Program-made: the position numbers and the translations under genes
The notes under the pieces: generated by a model
Told to the model about the DNA's origin: nothing
Database searches by the model: none
Seen by the model: the letters and a program-made list of their open reading frames with translations, nothing else
Assembly (NCBI GenBank): GCA_963734025.1
Contig: CAVTFR010000015.1
Location: 248,001-312,000, forward strand
Source: JACVRW01 sp963734025
Lineage (GTDB): Bacteria > Actinomycetota > Thermoleophilia > Solirubrobacterales > Thermoleophilaceae
Length of the DNA stretch: 64,000 nucleotides
Direction: 5' to 3'
Part shown: positions 41,522 through 52,829 of the stretch, one piece after another
Position numbering within the stretch: position 1 is the stretch's first letter
How the letters are laid out: every line of letters starts with the position of its first letter

Positions 41522-41527
41522 ATAGTA
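41522..41527 (-). promoter_or_regulatory. Candidate -10 box for mihF (leaderless)
   Basis: The minus strand reads TGTACTATCGCCGCCCATG. TACTAT is a good -10 box and transcription would begin at or next to the ATG. A -35 match is not convincing. The rest of the 183-base gap to pyrD contains A/T-richer stretches (a run of six A and a TTTTTTCGG) but no recognisable gene or hairpin. Confidence 0.4.
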
Positions 41528-41696
41528 CACGCTCACTCGCGCTCCGCGGGCCGCAAGTCGCAAAAAATCGGCGAATTTGGCTGGACCTCGACCTGAGCTT
41601 TAGGCGGCTTGGGGGTGGTTAAGCGTTTTCCCAATGTTTGCAGGGGTTTTCACCAACGCCCCGTCGCGCGTCTTTCACAAAGGTGTGAATATCCCG

Positions 41697-42659
41697 CTAT
41701 CTCCGAAAAAATGTCGGTGGCCTTTCACCCGTTTGGGTCACGGGCGCGCGGGGGCCTGGGGCAGCCGCTGGGTCAGCCCCACGTCGAGGGCCGGGAGCGG
41801 CGAGCTCCGCGGCCACCCGGCGGCCCGCCGCGGGGTCGCGGAAGCTCTCCGTGCCGACGGCGACCGCCGCGGCGCCGGCCGACATGAAGTCGTGCGCGTC
41901 GCGACCGCTCGCGATGCCGCCCATGCCGATCACGGGGACCGCGACGCGCGCCGCCACCGCCTGGACCTGCTGCAGCGCGATCGCGCGCACCGCCGGCCCC
42001 GAGACGCCGCCGGTCGTGCCGCCGAGCCAGGCACCGCCGCCGAGCGGGTCGAGCGCCATGCCTTTGAGCGTGTTGATCAGCGAGACGGCGTCGGCGCCCG
42101 CGTCCTGCGCCGCAGCGGCCACCGCCTCGGGCTCATTGGCGTTCGGCGTCAGCTTGACGATCAGAGGCCGCTCGCAGAGCGGGCGCACCCGCTCCACCGC
42201 GCTCGCGGTCTCAGCCGGATCGGCGCCCATCACGAGCCCGGTCTCGACATTGGGGCAGGAGACGTTGAGCTCGATCATCGACACCTCGGGCCGCTCCCCC
42301 ACCGCCGTGACGAGCTCGGCGAGCTCGTCGCGACTGAACCCCATCACCGAGACGACGAGCGGCACCGGCAGCTCGGCGAGCTCCGGTAGGTCCTCGGCGA
42401 GAAAGCCGTCGAGGCCCTTGTTCGGCAGCCCGATCGAGTTGATCAGGCCCGCGGGCGTCTCCCACAGGCGCGGTGGCGGGTTGCCCTGCCGCGGCGCGAC
42501 CGTGATCGTCTTCGAGACGAAGGCGTCGAACGGGAAGCGCTCGAGCAGGGTGTCGCCGAACGCGCGCCGGGCCGCGATTGCGTCGAACGTCCCAGAGCCG
42601 TTCAGGACAGGGCCGCGCAGCGGGACGCCGCAGAGCTCGATGCCACGGCCCGGGCTCAG
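41697..42659 (-). CDS. pyrD: Dihydroorotate dehydrogenase B, catalytic subunit
   Basis: A 320-residue class 1B FMN enzyme that works with PyrK to reduce NAD with dihydroorotate. PVLNGSGTFDA begins the barrel; the catalytic Cys is in ELNVSCPNVETG, and PVIGMGGIASGRDAHDFMSAGA binds FMN phosphate. The only start at the homology edge is a CTG overlapping the pyrK stop (CTGA); the next conventional start is a GTG 66 bases inside pyrK. The last ~30 residues (from APGPRRGAD) are atypical; another frame there reads ALDVGLTQRLPQAPARP then stop, so a late frameshift is possible. Confidence 0.92.
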   Translation of the reverse strand: MSPGRGIELCGVPLRGPVLNGSGTFDAIAARRAFGDTLLERFPFDAFVSKTITVAPRQGNPPPRLWETPAGLINSIGLPNKGLDGFLAEDLPELAELPVPLVVSVMGFSRDELAELVTAVGERPEVSMIELNVSCPNVETGLVMGADPAETASAVERVRPLCERPLIVKLTPNANEPEAVAAAAQDAGADAVSLINTLKGMALDPLGGGAWLGGTTGGVSGPAVRAIALQQVQAVAARVAVPVIGMGGIASGRDAHDFMSAGAAAVAVGTESFRDPAAGRRVAAELAAPGPRRGADPAAAPGPRAPVTQTGERPPTFFRR

Positions 42660-43476
42660 TGGCCGACTCCCGGGAACAGTGCGCTCTCGAGGCGGGCGGC
42701 CTCCAGCACCGGGCCGTCCACGCATAGGCGCAGGTAGCCTTCTCGCGTCGGAACGACGCAGCCGAAGCAGGCGCCGAAGCCGCAGGCCATGCCGGCTTCG
42801 AGCGCGAGCTGCGCCGGGACCTCGCGCTCTGTGCAGAGCGCCCTGACGGCCTCGAGCATGGGCGGCGGCCCGCAGGCGAACACGCGCGCCGCCGGGTCGG
42901 CGTCGAGATCCTCGCGCAGCAGCTCGGTGACGAACGCCTGGCGGCCCACCGAACCGTCGTCGGTCACCACGGCGGGATCCGCGAACAGCGCCCCCGCCTG
43001 AGCGTGGGCGGCTGTCCGGAAGCCGAGCAGGACGCGCGGCTCGGCGCCATCGCGCAGCAGCTCCTCCTCGAGGCAGAGGAGCGGAGCCGCGCCGATGCCG
43101 CCGCCGACGAGCAGCACCCTGCCCTCCGCCGCGCCGCGGTCGAAGCCGATTCCGAGTGGTCCGACGAGCGCCAGCCCGTCGCCTGCCGCAAGTTCGCTGA
43201 GCCGGCCCGTGCCGGGGCCGACCGCCTCCAGCAGGAAATCGAGCGCCGCGCCCTCGCCGCTCGCGTAGGCGCGCGCGTACGAGAAGGCCCGTGGCAGGTA
43301 GGGGCGCTCGTCGGCCTGCCCGCCCCAGCCGTGCTCGGAGCTCAGCATGTAGAACTGCCCGGGCTGGGGCTGGGGTCCGCCCGGATCCTCGGTCCCGATC
43401 ACGTGGTAGGCGCCGAGCCGCTCGACCCCGGAGACCCGCGCGACGCGGCGCTCCGGCGGCGCGAGCGTCCGCTCCA

Positions 43477-43477
<1 letters not shown>
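42656..43477 (-). CDS. pyrK: Dihydroorotate dehydrogenase B, electron-transfer subunit
   Basis: A 273-residue FAD/[2Fe-2S] protein. The FAD-binding RPYLPRAFSYAR-type segment is followed by the NAD-binding LLVGGGIGAAPLLCLEEEL. The C-terminal cluster motif is ACGFGACFGCVVPTREGYLRLC with the four Cys ligands. It passes electrons from PyrD to NAD. The ATG at 43477 shares one base with the carB stop, and its own stop overlaps pyrD. Its presence identifies the neighbouring pyrD as class 1B. Confidence 0.94.
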
Positions 43478-46582
<3,105 letters not shown>

Positions 46583-46590
<8 letters not shown>

Positions 46591-46777
46591 CGGGCGCCTC
46601 GAGCGCGCCGCTGTGCGAGCGGATGTGCACCTCTCCAGCGCCGAACACCTCCGCACCCTCGCGGTAGTGGCGCTCGATGCCCTCGCGCCCCCGGTAGGTG
46701 ACGCGTTCGAGGAGCGCGTCGGGGCATTCGTTGTGGGCGTCAAGCATCCGTCGCATGAGATCCTCCGGGTCGGTCAC
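46583..46777 (-). CDS. Small ORF inserted between carA and carB
   Basis: A 64-residue product from a GTG that overlaps the carA stop (GTGA); its own stop overlaps the carB start by eight bases. The middle, ALLERVTYRGREGIERHYRE, resembles one helix-strand unit of SnoaL/NTF2-like proteins, but a full NTF2 domain needs about 110-130 residues, so this is a fragment or a distinct short protein. The exact coupling on both sides argues it is translated. Function unknown. Confidence 0.55.
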
Positions 46778-47931
46778 GCCGCCAGGCGCTCGAGGAAGCG
46801 GTCGAATAGATGCCGGGCGTCATGCGGGCCCGGCCCCGCCTCGGGGTGGTACTGCACGGTTGAGCCCGGAACGTCGCGCAACACCAGCCCCTCGACCGTG
46901 CGGTCGTACAGGTTCAGCTGCTGCAGCTCGGCGCTGCCGAAGTCGGTCTCCCAGCGCACCGGCTCGTCGCCCTCGATCGTGCGCTCGCCGTCCGGGCCCA
47001 GCACCGCGAAGCCGTGGTTCTGCGAGGTGATCTCGATCCGCCCGGTCTCGAGGTCCTTGACCGGATGGTTCGCCCCGCGGTGGCCGAATGGCAGCTTGAA
47101 GGTCTCCAGTCCGACCGCGCGGCAGAGCAGCTGGTGGCCGAGGCATATGCCCCAGACGGGCACCTTGCCGACGACGTCCCGCACCGTGTCGACGACGTAG
47201 TCGAGTGCGGCCGGGTCGCCGGGGCCGTTGGCGAGGAAGATCGCGTCGGGATCGCGCGCGAGCAGCTCCTCGGCCGTCGTCGTACACGGATGCAGCTCGA
47301 GATGGACGCCGCGCTCGCGAAGGTTGCGGACGATCGAGCTCTTGATGCCCGTGTCTATGCCGATCACGCGCGGGCCGTCGTCCTCGAACACCTGCAGCTC
47401 GGCCGGCGTGACCTCGCGGGCGAGGTCGCGGCCCGTCATCGGCGACTCGGCCAGCACGCGTTCGCGCGCCTCCGACTCGGGCAGGCGCGCGTCGAAGACG
47501 CCGCCGCGCATCGCGCCGCGGTCGCGGATATGGCGAACGAGCGCTCGCGTATCGACGCCGCTCAGGGCGGGGATGCCGCAGTCGGCGAGCCACGTCAGCC
47601 AGCCGCCCTCGGCGTGCGGCGCGTGCTCGCGGTCGACCCCCTCGCGCATGATCACCGCGCGCGCGTGGATGCGGTCCGACTCCATGTGCGCTGCGGCGAC
47701 CCCGTAGTTGCCGATCAGCGGGTACGTGAACACGATGATCTGGCCGGCGTAGCTCGGGTCGGTGACCGCCTCCTGATAGCCCGACATGGCGGTGTTGAAG
47801 ACGACCTCACCGGTCGCGACCGGGAGATCGTCGTTGCGCGCCGGGCCACGCCCGGCGCTTGCGCCCGACGCGCCGACGGCCTCGCCGTCGAAGCGCGTCC
47901 CGTCCTCCAGGAGCAGGTACGCCGCCGCCAC
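46774..47931 (-). CDS. carA: Carbamoyl-phosphate synthase small subunit
   Basis: A 385-residue glutaminase subunit that supplies ammonia to CarB. The N-terminal domain has GEVVFNTAMSGYQEAVTDPS. The class I amidotransferase domain has the nucleophile Cys in VWGICLGHQLLCRA and the His/Glu pair in VQYHPEAGPGPHD. Start is GTG (47931), one base from the pyrC stop. Confidence 0.95.
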   Translation of the reverse strand: MAAAYLLLEDGTRFDGEAVGASGASAGRGPARNDDLPVATGEVVFNTAMSGYQEAVTDPSYAGQIIVFTYPLIGNYGVAAAHMESDRIHARAVIMREGVDREHAPHAEGGWLTWLADCGIPALSGVDTRALVRHIRDRGAMRGGVFDARLPESEARERVLAESPMTGRDLAREVTPAELQVFEDDGPRVIGIDTGIKSSIVRNLRERGVHLELHPCTTTAEELLARDPDAIFLANGPGDPAALDYVVDTVRDVVGKVPVWGICLGHQLLCRAVGLETFKLPFGHRGANHPVKDLETGRIEITSQNHGFAVLGPDGERTIEGDEPVRWETDFGSAELQQLNLYDRTVEGLVLRDVPGSTVQYHPEAGPGPHDARHLFDRFLERLAA

Positions 47932-47932
47932 G

Positions 47933-49303
47933 TCAGGTCACCGCCCCGAGCGCGAACGACCGCTCCCGGTAGGCGACCGCGCCGTCGGCGATCGTCATCC
48001 GCACGCGCCCGGTCAGGCGGCGCCCGGCGAAGGCGCAGTTTTCCGAGCGGCTCTCGTAGCCCGCCTCGCCGACCTCCCACTCCGCGTCGAGGTCGACAAG
48101 GCAGACGTTCGCGGCCGAGCCGAGCGCCAGCGAGGGCCTGACGAGGCCGAAAGGCTCGCCGCCCGCGGTCATGCGCTCGACGAGCAGGCCGAGCTCCAGG
48201 TGTCCCGGCAGCACGAGGCCGGTGTGTAGCGCGGCGAAGGCCGTCTCGAGCCCCGTGACCCCCATCGGGGCGAGCTCGAAGGGCTGCTCCTTCTCCTCGC
48301 GCGCGTGCGGGGCGTGGTCGGTCGCGACGCAGTCGATGATGCCCGCACGGAGCGCCCCGATCAGCGCCTCGCGGTCGGCCGGGGCGCGCAGCGGCGGGTT
48401 CATCTTCATGTTGGTGTCGAGCCCGCGCACGTCCTCGTCGGTCAGCAGCAGGTGGTGGGGTGTCGCCTCGCAGCTGATGCGCGTGCCCGCCGCCTTCGCG
48501 CGCTCGATCACCTCGACCGTCTCACGCGCCGACACGTGCTGCACGTGGATGCGCCCCTCCTCGTAGCGGGCGAGCGCGCAGTCGCGGGCGACCATCGTGG
48601 ACTCGGAGATCGACGGGATCCCCGCCACGCCGAGCAGCGCCGAGACCTCTCCCTCGTGCATGACCCCGGCGCCCGAGAGCGACGGGTCCTCCTCGTGCAG
48701 CGCGATGATCCGGCCCGCGAGGCGCTGATACTGGAGCGCCTGGCGCATCACGCCGGCCGAGCGCACGGGCAGCCCGTCGTCGGTGAAGCCGGCCGCGCCC
48801 ACCTCGGCGAGCTCCGCCATCTCGGTCAGCTCCTCGCCGCGCTGCCCGACGGTGATCGCCCCCATGAAGCCGGTCGGGATGCGGGCTTCGGCGCGGGCCC
48901 GCTCGCGTAGCGAGCGCAGCACGGGGGCCGAGTCGACCACCGGCTCGGTGTTCGGCTGGGCGAGGATCGCGCAGAAGCCGCCGGCGGCCGCGGCGCGCGT
49001 GCCGGAGTCCACGTCCTCCTCGTCCTCGCGGCCCGGAGTGCGCAGGTGGACGTGGGGATCGACGAAGGCGGGCAAGGCGTGCAGGCCGTCGGCGTCGACG
49101 ACCTCCGCGCCCTCCGGCGCGCTGATCCCCTCCCCCAGTTCTGCCACGCGACCGTCACGTATCAGGAGGTCGGCGGCCCCGTCGAGCCCGGCGCGCGGGT
49201 CGAGCAGCCGGGCGCCGCGCAGCAGCACGGTGGCGGGTGGCGAGCCCGCCCGGTCGAGCTCGACCGCCGGCCGGCCTCCGTTCGGTGCGGGAGTGGGGTT
49301 CAC
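47933..49303 (-). CDS. pyrC: Dihydroorotase
   Basis: A 456-residue amidohydrolase of the long (type I) class that closes carbamoyl aspartate to dihydroorotate. Metal ligands are in FVDPHVHLRTPG and IIALHEEDPSL, with the catalytic Asp in VATDHAPHAREEK. The N-terminal ~20 residues before the beta sandwich (PAPNGGRPAVELDRAG) are extra and low-complexity, so the true start could be the next in-frame start nearer TVLLRGARLLDPR. The GTG start used overlaps pyrB (GTGA). Confidence 0.94.
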   Translation of the reverse strand: MNPTPAPNGGRPAVELDRAGSPPATVLLRGARLLDPRAGLDGAADLLIRDGRVAELGEGISAPEGAEVVDADGLHALPAFVDPHVHLRTPGREDEEDVDSGTRAAAAGGFCAILAQPNTEPVVDSAPVLRSLRERARAEARIPTGFMGAITVGQRGEELTEMAELAEVGAAGFTDDGLPVRSAGVMRQALQYQRLAGRIIALHEEDPSLSGAGVMHEGEVSALLGVAGIPSISESTMVARDCALARYEEGRIHVQHVSARETVEVIERAKAAGTRISCEATPHHLLLTDEDVRGLDTNMKMNPPLRAPADREALIGALRAGIIDCVATDHAPHAREEKEQPFELAPMGVTGLETAFAALHTGLVLPGHLELGLLVERMTAGGEPFGLVRPSLALGSAANVCLVDLDAEWEVGEAGYESRSENCAFAGRRLTGRVRMTIADGAVAYRERSFALGAVT

Positions 49304-50250
49304 GCGGGCTGGGGCTCCGTCTCGAGCGCCCCGCGGGCGCCGCTCGGCGCGCCGCCCCCGGCGAGCAGCTCGTACAGCACCGCCATGCGCACGACGACCC
49401 CGGACTCGACCTGCTCTGTGATGAGCGCCTGCGGCGAGTCGATCACCTCGGCCGACAGCTCGACCCCGCGGTTGACGGGACCCGGGTGCATCAGCAGCTG
49501 GTTCGGCCCCAGCCGGCGCCCGTCGATCTGGTAGCGCGCCGCGTACTCGCGCAGGGACGGAACGAAGCTGCCCTGCATGCGCTCGCGCTGCATCCGCAGC
49601 GCGTACACGACGTCCGCGCCCGGCAGCTCGTCGAGCGTGTAGCGCACGTCGCAGCCGAGCGACTCGATGCCGCGCGGAATCAGGGTCGGCGGGCCGCAGA
49701 CCGTCACGTGGCAGCCCATGCGGGTGAAGGCAAGGACGTTCGAGCGCGCGACCCGACTGTGGAGGACGTCGCCGACAATCCAGACGCCGAGCCCCTCGAG
49801 CGAGCCGACCCGGCGCTTCAGCGTGTAGAGGTCGAGCAGCGCCTGGGTCGGGTGCTCGTGCTTGCCGTCGCCGGCGTTGATGACCGAGGCGCGCGTCCAG
49901 CGGGCCACGAGCCCGGCGGCTCCGGCGTGCGGGGTGCGGATCACGATCGCCGCCGGGTCGTAGGCGGAGAGCGTCTGGACCGTGTCCTTGAGCGACTCGC
50001 CCTTCTCCACCGCCGAGCCGCTCGACTTGACCGTCACGAGGTCGGCCGAGAGCCGTTTGGCGGCGAGCTCGAAGCTCGACTGCGTGCGCGTCGAGGCCTC
50101 GTAGAAGAGGTTGATCACGGTGCGGCCGCGCAGCGTCGGGACCTTCTTGATCTCGCGCCCCGACACCTCGGCGAAGCTCTCCGCGCGGCCGAGGATGCGC
50201 TCGATGTCCTCGCGCGACAGGTCGTCGATCGACAGCAGGTGCCTACGCAT
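49300..50250 (-). CDS. pyrB: Aspartate carbamoyltransferase catalytic subunit
   Basis: A 316-residue transcarbamylase. The carbamoyl-phosphate loop is FYEASTRTQSSFELAAKRL and the aspartate-binding region includes INAGDGKHEHPTQALLDLYT and the late MHPGPVNRGVEL. No pyrI regulatory subunit is present, as expected in Gram-positives. The start ATG overlaps the pyrR stop by eight bases. Confidence 0.96.
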   Translation of the reverse strand: MRRHLLSIDDLSREDIERILGRAESFAEVSGREIKKVPTLRGRTVINLFYEASTRTQSSFELAAKRLSADLVTVKSSGSAVEKGESLKDTVQTLSAYDPAAIVIRTPHAGAAGLVARWTRASVINAGDGKHEHPTQALLDLYTLKRRVGSLEGLGVWIVGDVLHSRVARSNVLAFTRMGCHVTVCGPPTLIPRGIESLGCDVRYTLDELPGADVVYALRMQRERMQGSFVPSLREYAARYQIDGRRLGPNQLLMHPGPVNRGVELSAEVIDSPQALITEQVESGVVVRMAVLYELLAGGGAPSGARGALETEPQPA

Positions 50251-50788
50251 GCTGAGCCTCCCCGATCCCGACTTCGTCCACGCCGTCCAGCTCCTCCACC
50301 CTCACGTTGACCCGCTCGCCGCGCGAGGTCGGCAGGTTCTTGCCCACGTAGTCCGGCCGGATCGGCAGCTCGCGGTGGCCGCGGTCGGCGAGCACGGCCA
50401 GCTGGACGCGGCTGGGCCGCCCGTAGTCGAAGAGCGCGTCGATCGCCGCGCGCACCGTACGGCCCGTGTAGAGGACGTCGTCGACGAGCACGATCGTGGT
50501 GTCCTCGACCGGGAAGTCGATGTGCGAGGCGTGGACGACGGGCTGATAGTCGGCGCCACGGATTCCGACGTCGTCGCGGTAGAAGCTGATGTCGATGTCG
50601 CCGAGCGGGACCGGCTCTCCCACCAGCTCCGCGACGAGATCGCGCAGGCGCGCGCCCAGCACGGCGCCGCGACGGTGGATCCCAACGACCGCAACTCCCT
50701 CGCCGCCCGTGTTCTCGACGATCTCGTGTGCGATCCGCACCAGTGTGCGCCGCACGTCCTCGCGGTCGAGGACCGTCTTCTCCTGCAC
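50243..50788 (-). CDS. pyrR: PyrR regulator / uracil phosphoribosyltransferase
   Basis: A 181-residue PRTase-fold RNA-binding regulator. VGIHRRGAVLGARLRD and the PRPP loop TTIVLVDDVLYTGRTVRAAID are diagnostic. PyrR with bound UMP/UTP binds a conserved RNA hairpin in pyr mRNA. I chose the GTG at 50788, nine bases after AAGGGG, because homology starts at QEKTVLDREDVRR. It heads the pyr operon; a PyrR-binding motif lies right before its ribosome-binding site. Confidence 0.94.
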   Translation of the reverse strand: MQEKTVLDREDVRRTLVRIAHEIVENTGGEGVAVVGIHRRGAVLGARLRDLVAELVGEPVPLGDIDISFYRDDVGIRGADYQPVVHASHIDFPVEDTTIVLVDDVLYTGRTVRAAIDALFDYGRPSRVQLAVLADRGHRELPIRPDYVGKNLPTSRGERVNVRVEELDGVDEVGIGEAQHA

Positions 50789-50805
50789 TGCAAACCGCCC
50801 CTTCT

Positions 50806-50820
50806 GGCCTCTCAGGACCT
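50806..50820 (-). promoter_or_regulatory. Putative PyrR-binding hairpin in pyr leader
   Basis: The minus strand reads AGGTCCTGAGAGGCC, which fits the PyrR anti-antiterminator consensus (UCCNGNGAGGY core; the end bases here are a G-C pair). GG(U)CC can pair with GGCC around the UGAGA loop. The SD AAGGGG follows within six bases, so PyrR binding would hide it. No terminator is seen, pointing to translational repression as described for mycobacterial pyrR. Confidence 0.65.
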
Positions 50821-50843
50821 GGTTAAAGGAACCTGCGGGCGAG

Positions 50844-50849
50844 AGTATC
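50844..50849 (-). promoter_or_regulatory. Candidate -10 box of the pyr operon
   Basis: The minus strand has TGATACT, an extended -10 element. The start site near 50837 would give a leader of about 50 bases that begins shortly before the PyrR-binding motif. No clear -35 box is visible, as is common for extended -10 promoters. Confidence 0.45.
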
Positions 50850-50908
50850 AGCGCTCTCCGACGATGCGAGCTGCAGCCCATCCAGCCGGGCAGCTAATCT
50901 CGCAAGTG

Positions 50909-51199
50909 ATGACCCCCGAGCGCGCCCAGGCCTATGGCCGCCTTATGGAGATCGCCTCGACCGAGGGCGCCGAGGCGCTCAAGCCCGAGGAGCGCACGTT
51001 ACTGCGCGAGTCGGCCGACGCCGTCTTCTTCTGCGCGGACATCGCGCTCGACGAAGAGGCCCGCGAGGCGCTCGCCCAGATCGGCGACCTGACCGGGACG
51101 CTGGTGGGCTCCGAGCGCTGGGAGCCGGCGCGCGCCGAGCGCGTCATGCAGGACCTCGAGGGCTGCGGTCCGGCGCAGCTCGTTCGCCTTGGCGACTAG
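50909..51199 (+). CDS. Small helical hypothetical protein
   Basis: A 96-residue acidic, mostly helical protein (AYGRLMEIASTEGAEALKPE, then FFCADIALDEEAREALAQIG). I do not recognise a family. ATG at 50909, with an alternative GTG one codon before. A TAATCT box at 50895-50900 sits so close that the message would have almost no leader. Divergent from pyrR and convergent with RNase Z. Confidence 0.6.
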   Translation: MTPERAQAYGRLMEIASTEGAEALKPEERTLLRESADAVFFCADIALDEEAREALAQIGDLTGTLVGSERWEPARAERVMQDLEGCGPAQLVRLGD

Positions 51200-51237
51200 G
51201 CCGTCGCGCCGCTAAGCCGGCCGCCCATCGCCACCGA

Positions 51238-51272
51238 CCCGACTTGAGGTCGTCAGGCGACACCAAGTCGGG
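51238..51272. terminator. Hairpin between converging genes
   Basis: CCCGACTTG (51238-51246) pairs perfectly with CAAGTCGGG (51264-51272) around a 17-base loop that can itself fold (GTCG/CGAC). It sits between the ends of the 96-residue gene and rnz. It has no T-run, so it is a probable bidirectional terminator or transcript-end stabiliser. Confidence 0.5.
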
Positions 51273-51285
51273 CCGCTGGACGGAA

Positions 51286-52248
51286 TCACTGGCCGGCCGG
51301 CTCCACTATCGGCTGCGGCGGGCTCTCCGAGGCGCGTATCAGCGACGGCGACCCGCGCTCGGGGAGCGGGATCTCGATCCGGTCGAAGTCGCGCGGCACC
51401 ACCACGTTGTCGAAGGCCACACGTGCCTCGTCGCGCACCTGCGCGCCGGCGTAGCGCGGCGAGATGTGAGTGAGCGCCAGCATCTCGACGTCCGCGGCCG
51501 CGGCGAGTGCAGCCGCTCCGGCAGCGGTCGAGTGACGCGTCTCGCGGGCGCGCTCGGCGTCATCCTCCATGAAGGTGGCCTCGTGCACCAGCAGGTCCGC
51601 CTCCCAGGCGACAAGACGGGTCATCTCACAGGGGGCGGTGTCCCCGGTCAGGACGATCGTGCGCCCGCGCCGCTCCTCCCCCATGACCTGCTCGGGCCTC
51701 ACCCCGCCGACCGTCTCGCCGCGCTGGAGGCGCCCGAAGTCGGGGCCTGGGGTCACGCCCAGCTCGCGCGCTCGCTCGGGATCGAAGACGCCCGGGCGCG
51801 GCTGCTCGACGAACGCGTAACCCAGCCCCGGACCGCCGTGGTCGACCTCGAACGCCGCGATCCGGTAGCCGTCGCGCTCGAGCTCCTCGTTCGGCTCGAG
51901 CTCGACCAAGGTGATCGGGAACGTCACGCGCCCGATCACCGGCCGCAGCAGCTCGAACAGTTGCTGCAGGCCGCGCGGCCCGTACACGGTCAGCTCCCGC
52001 TCGCGCTGGCGCAGCGCGAAGGTCTTCAGCATTCCGGGCAGCCCGAGCACGTGGTCGGCGTGGAAGTGCGTGATCAGGAGCTCCTCGAGCTCGACCAGGC
52101 CGACCGAGCGCATCAGCTGCCGCTGCGTACCCTCGCCGCAGTCCACGAGCAGCCGGTCGCCGCCGCGCCGCACGAGCGTGGCCGGCAGGCCGCGGCGCGG
52201 GCTCGGCGACGAGCCGGCAGTGCCGAGAAAGAGGACATCGAGGTCCAT
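51286..52248 (-). CDS. rnz: Ribonuclease Z
   Basis: A 320-residue metallo-beta-lactamase-fold endonuclease that trims the 3' end of tRNA precursors. FLGTAGSSPSPRRG and the zinc motif LITHFHADHVLGLPGML are diagnostic; IVLTGDTAPCEM and the late LALTHISPRYAG supply the other ligands. Length fits the short bacterial form. The tRNA-Arg gene at 53.9 kb has no encoded CCA, consistent with RNase Z processing. The last ~15 residues are low-complexity. Confidence 0.93.
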   Translation of the reverse strand: MDLDVLFLGTAGSSPSPRRGLPATLVRRGGDRLLVDCGEGTQRQLMRSVGLVELEELLITHFHADHVLGLPGMLKTFALRQRERELTVYGPRGLQQLFELLRPVIGRVTFPITLVELEPNEELERDGYRIAAFEVDHGGPGLGYAFVEQPRPGVFDPERARELGVTPGPDFGRLQRGETVGGVRPEQVMGEERRGRTIVLTGDTAPCEMTRLVAWEADLLVHEATFMEDDAERARETRHSTAAGAAALAAAADVEMLALTHISPRYAGAQVRDEARVAFDNVVVPRDFDRIEIPLPERGSPSLIRASESPPQPIVEPAGQ

Positions 52249-52269
52249 GCGCTGTCCTATGTTGCCGGG

Positions 52270-52761
52270 TCAGAGCTCGACGAGCTCGAACTGCAGCCGG
52301 CCGCCCTCCGCGCGCGCCATGCCCATCGTGTGCCGCGGAGCGCGGCGGCGCTCGGTCGGGCTGCCGGGATTGAAGATCTGAAAGCCGTCCTCCGCCCGCT
52401 GGTGGAGGGGCAGGTGCGAGTGGCCGAAGACGAGCGCCTGCGCGCGCTCCCCGAAGCGGGCCTGCATGCGGGCGAGCCGGCCGGCGCGCGGGCCGGCGTC
52501 GTGGAGCATCGCGATCCGGGCGCCGCCGGCTTCGACGATGCGTGCCGCCGGCAGCAGGCGCCGGAGCTCCGCGCTGTCGACGTTGCCGTGCACGCCCACG
52601 ACCGGTGGCCCGATCGCCTCGAGCTCGCGCAGCACCGATGCCGAGGAGAAGTCGCCCGCGTGGAGCAGCAGATCGGCGGTGGCGATCCGCCGGACGCACT
52701 CCTCGGGGAGCCGCCGCGCACCGCGCGGTAGGTGGGTGTCCGAGATGAGCGCGACGAGCAT
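52270..52761 (-). CDS. Metallophosphoesterase, YfcE/MJ0936-like
   Basis: A 163-residue calcineurin-like phosphoesterase. LVALISDTHLP (D-x-H), LLLHAGDFSS (GD), VGVHGNVD (GN.D), AMLHDAG and VFGHSHLPLHQ (GHSH) give all metal ligands, and NPGSPTERR is the typical end of the YfcE group. It hydrolyses phosphodiesters with Mn2+; the natural substrate is unknown. ATG 52761 fits the first strand; earlier codons would add an unrelated tail. It may be co-transcribed with rnz, 21 bases away. Confidence 0.9.
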   Translation of the reverse strand: MLVALISDTHLPRGARRLPEECVRRIATADLLLHAGDFSSASVLRELEAIGPPVVGVHGNVDSAELRRLLPAARIVEAGGARIAMLHDAGPRAGRLARMQARFGERAQALVFGHSHLPLHQRAEDGFQIFNPGSPTERRRAPRHTMGMARAEGGRLQFELVEL

Positions 52762-52829
52762 CGGGGCGGTGCGTCGGATCATGCCGAGGTTTGCCCTCGG
52801 AGAGGGCGCCCGCGTAGGCTTCCCGCCCC

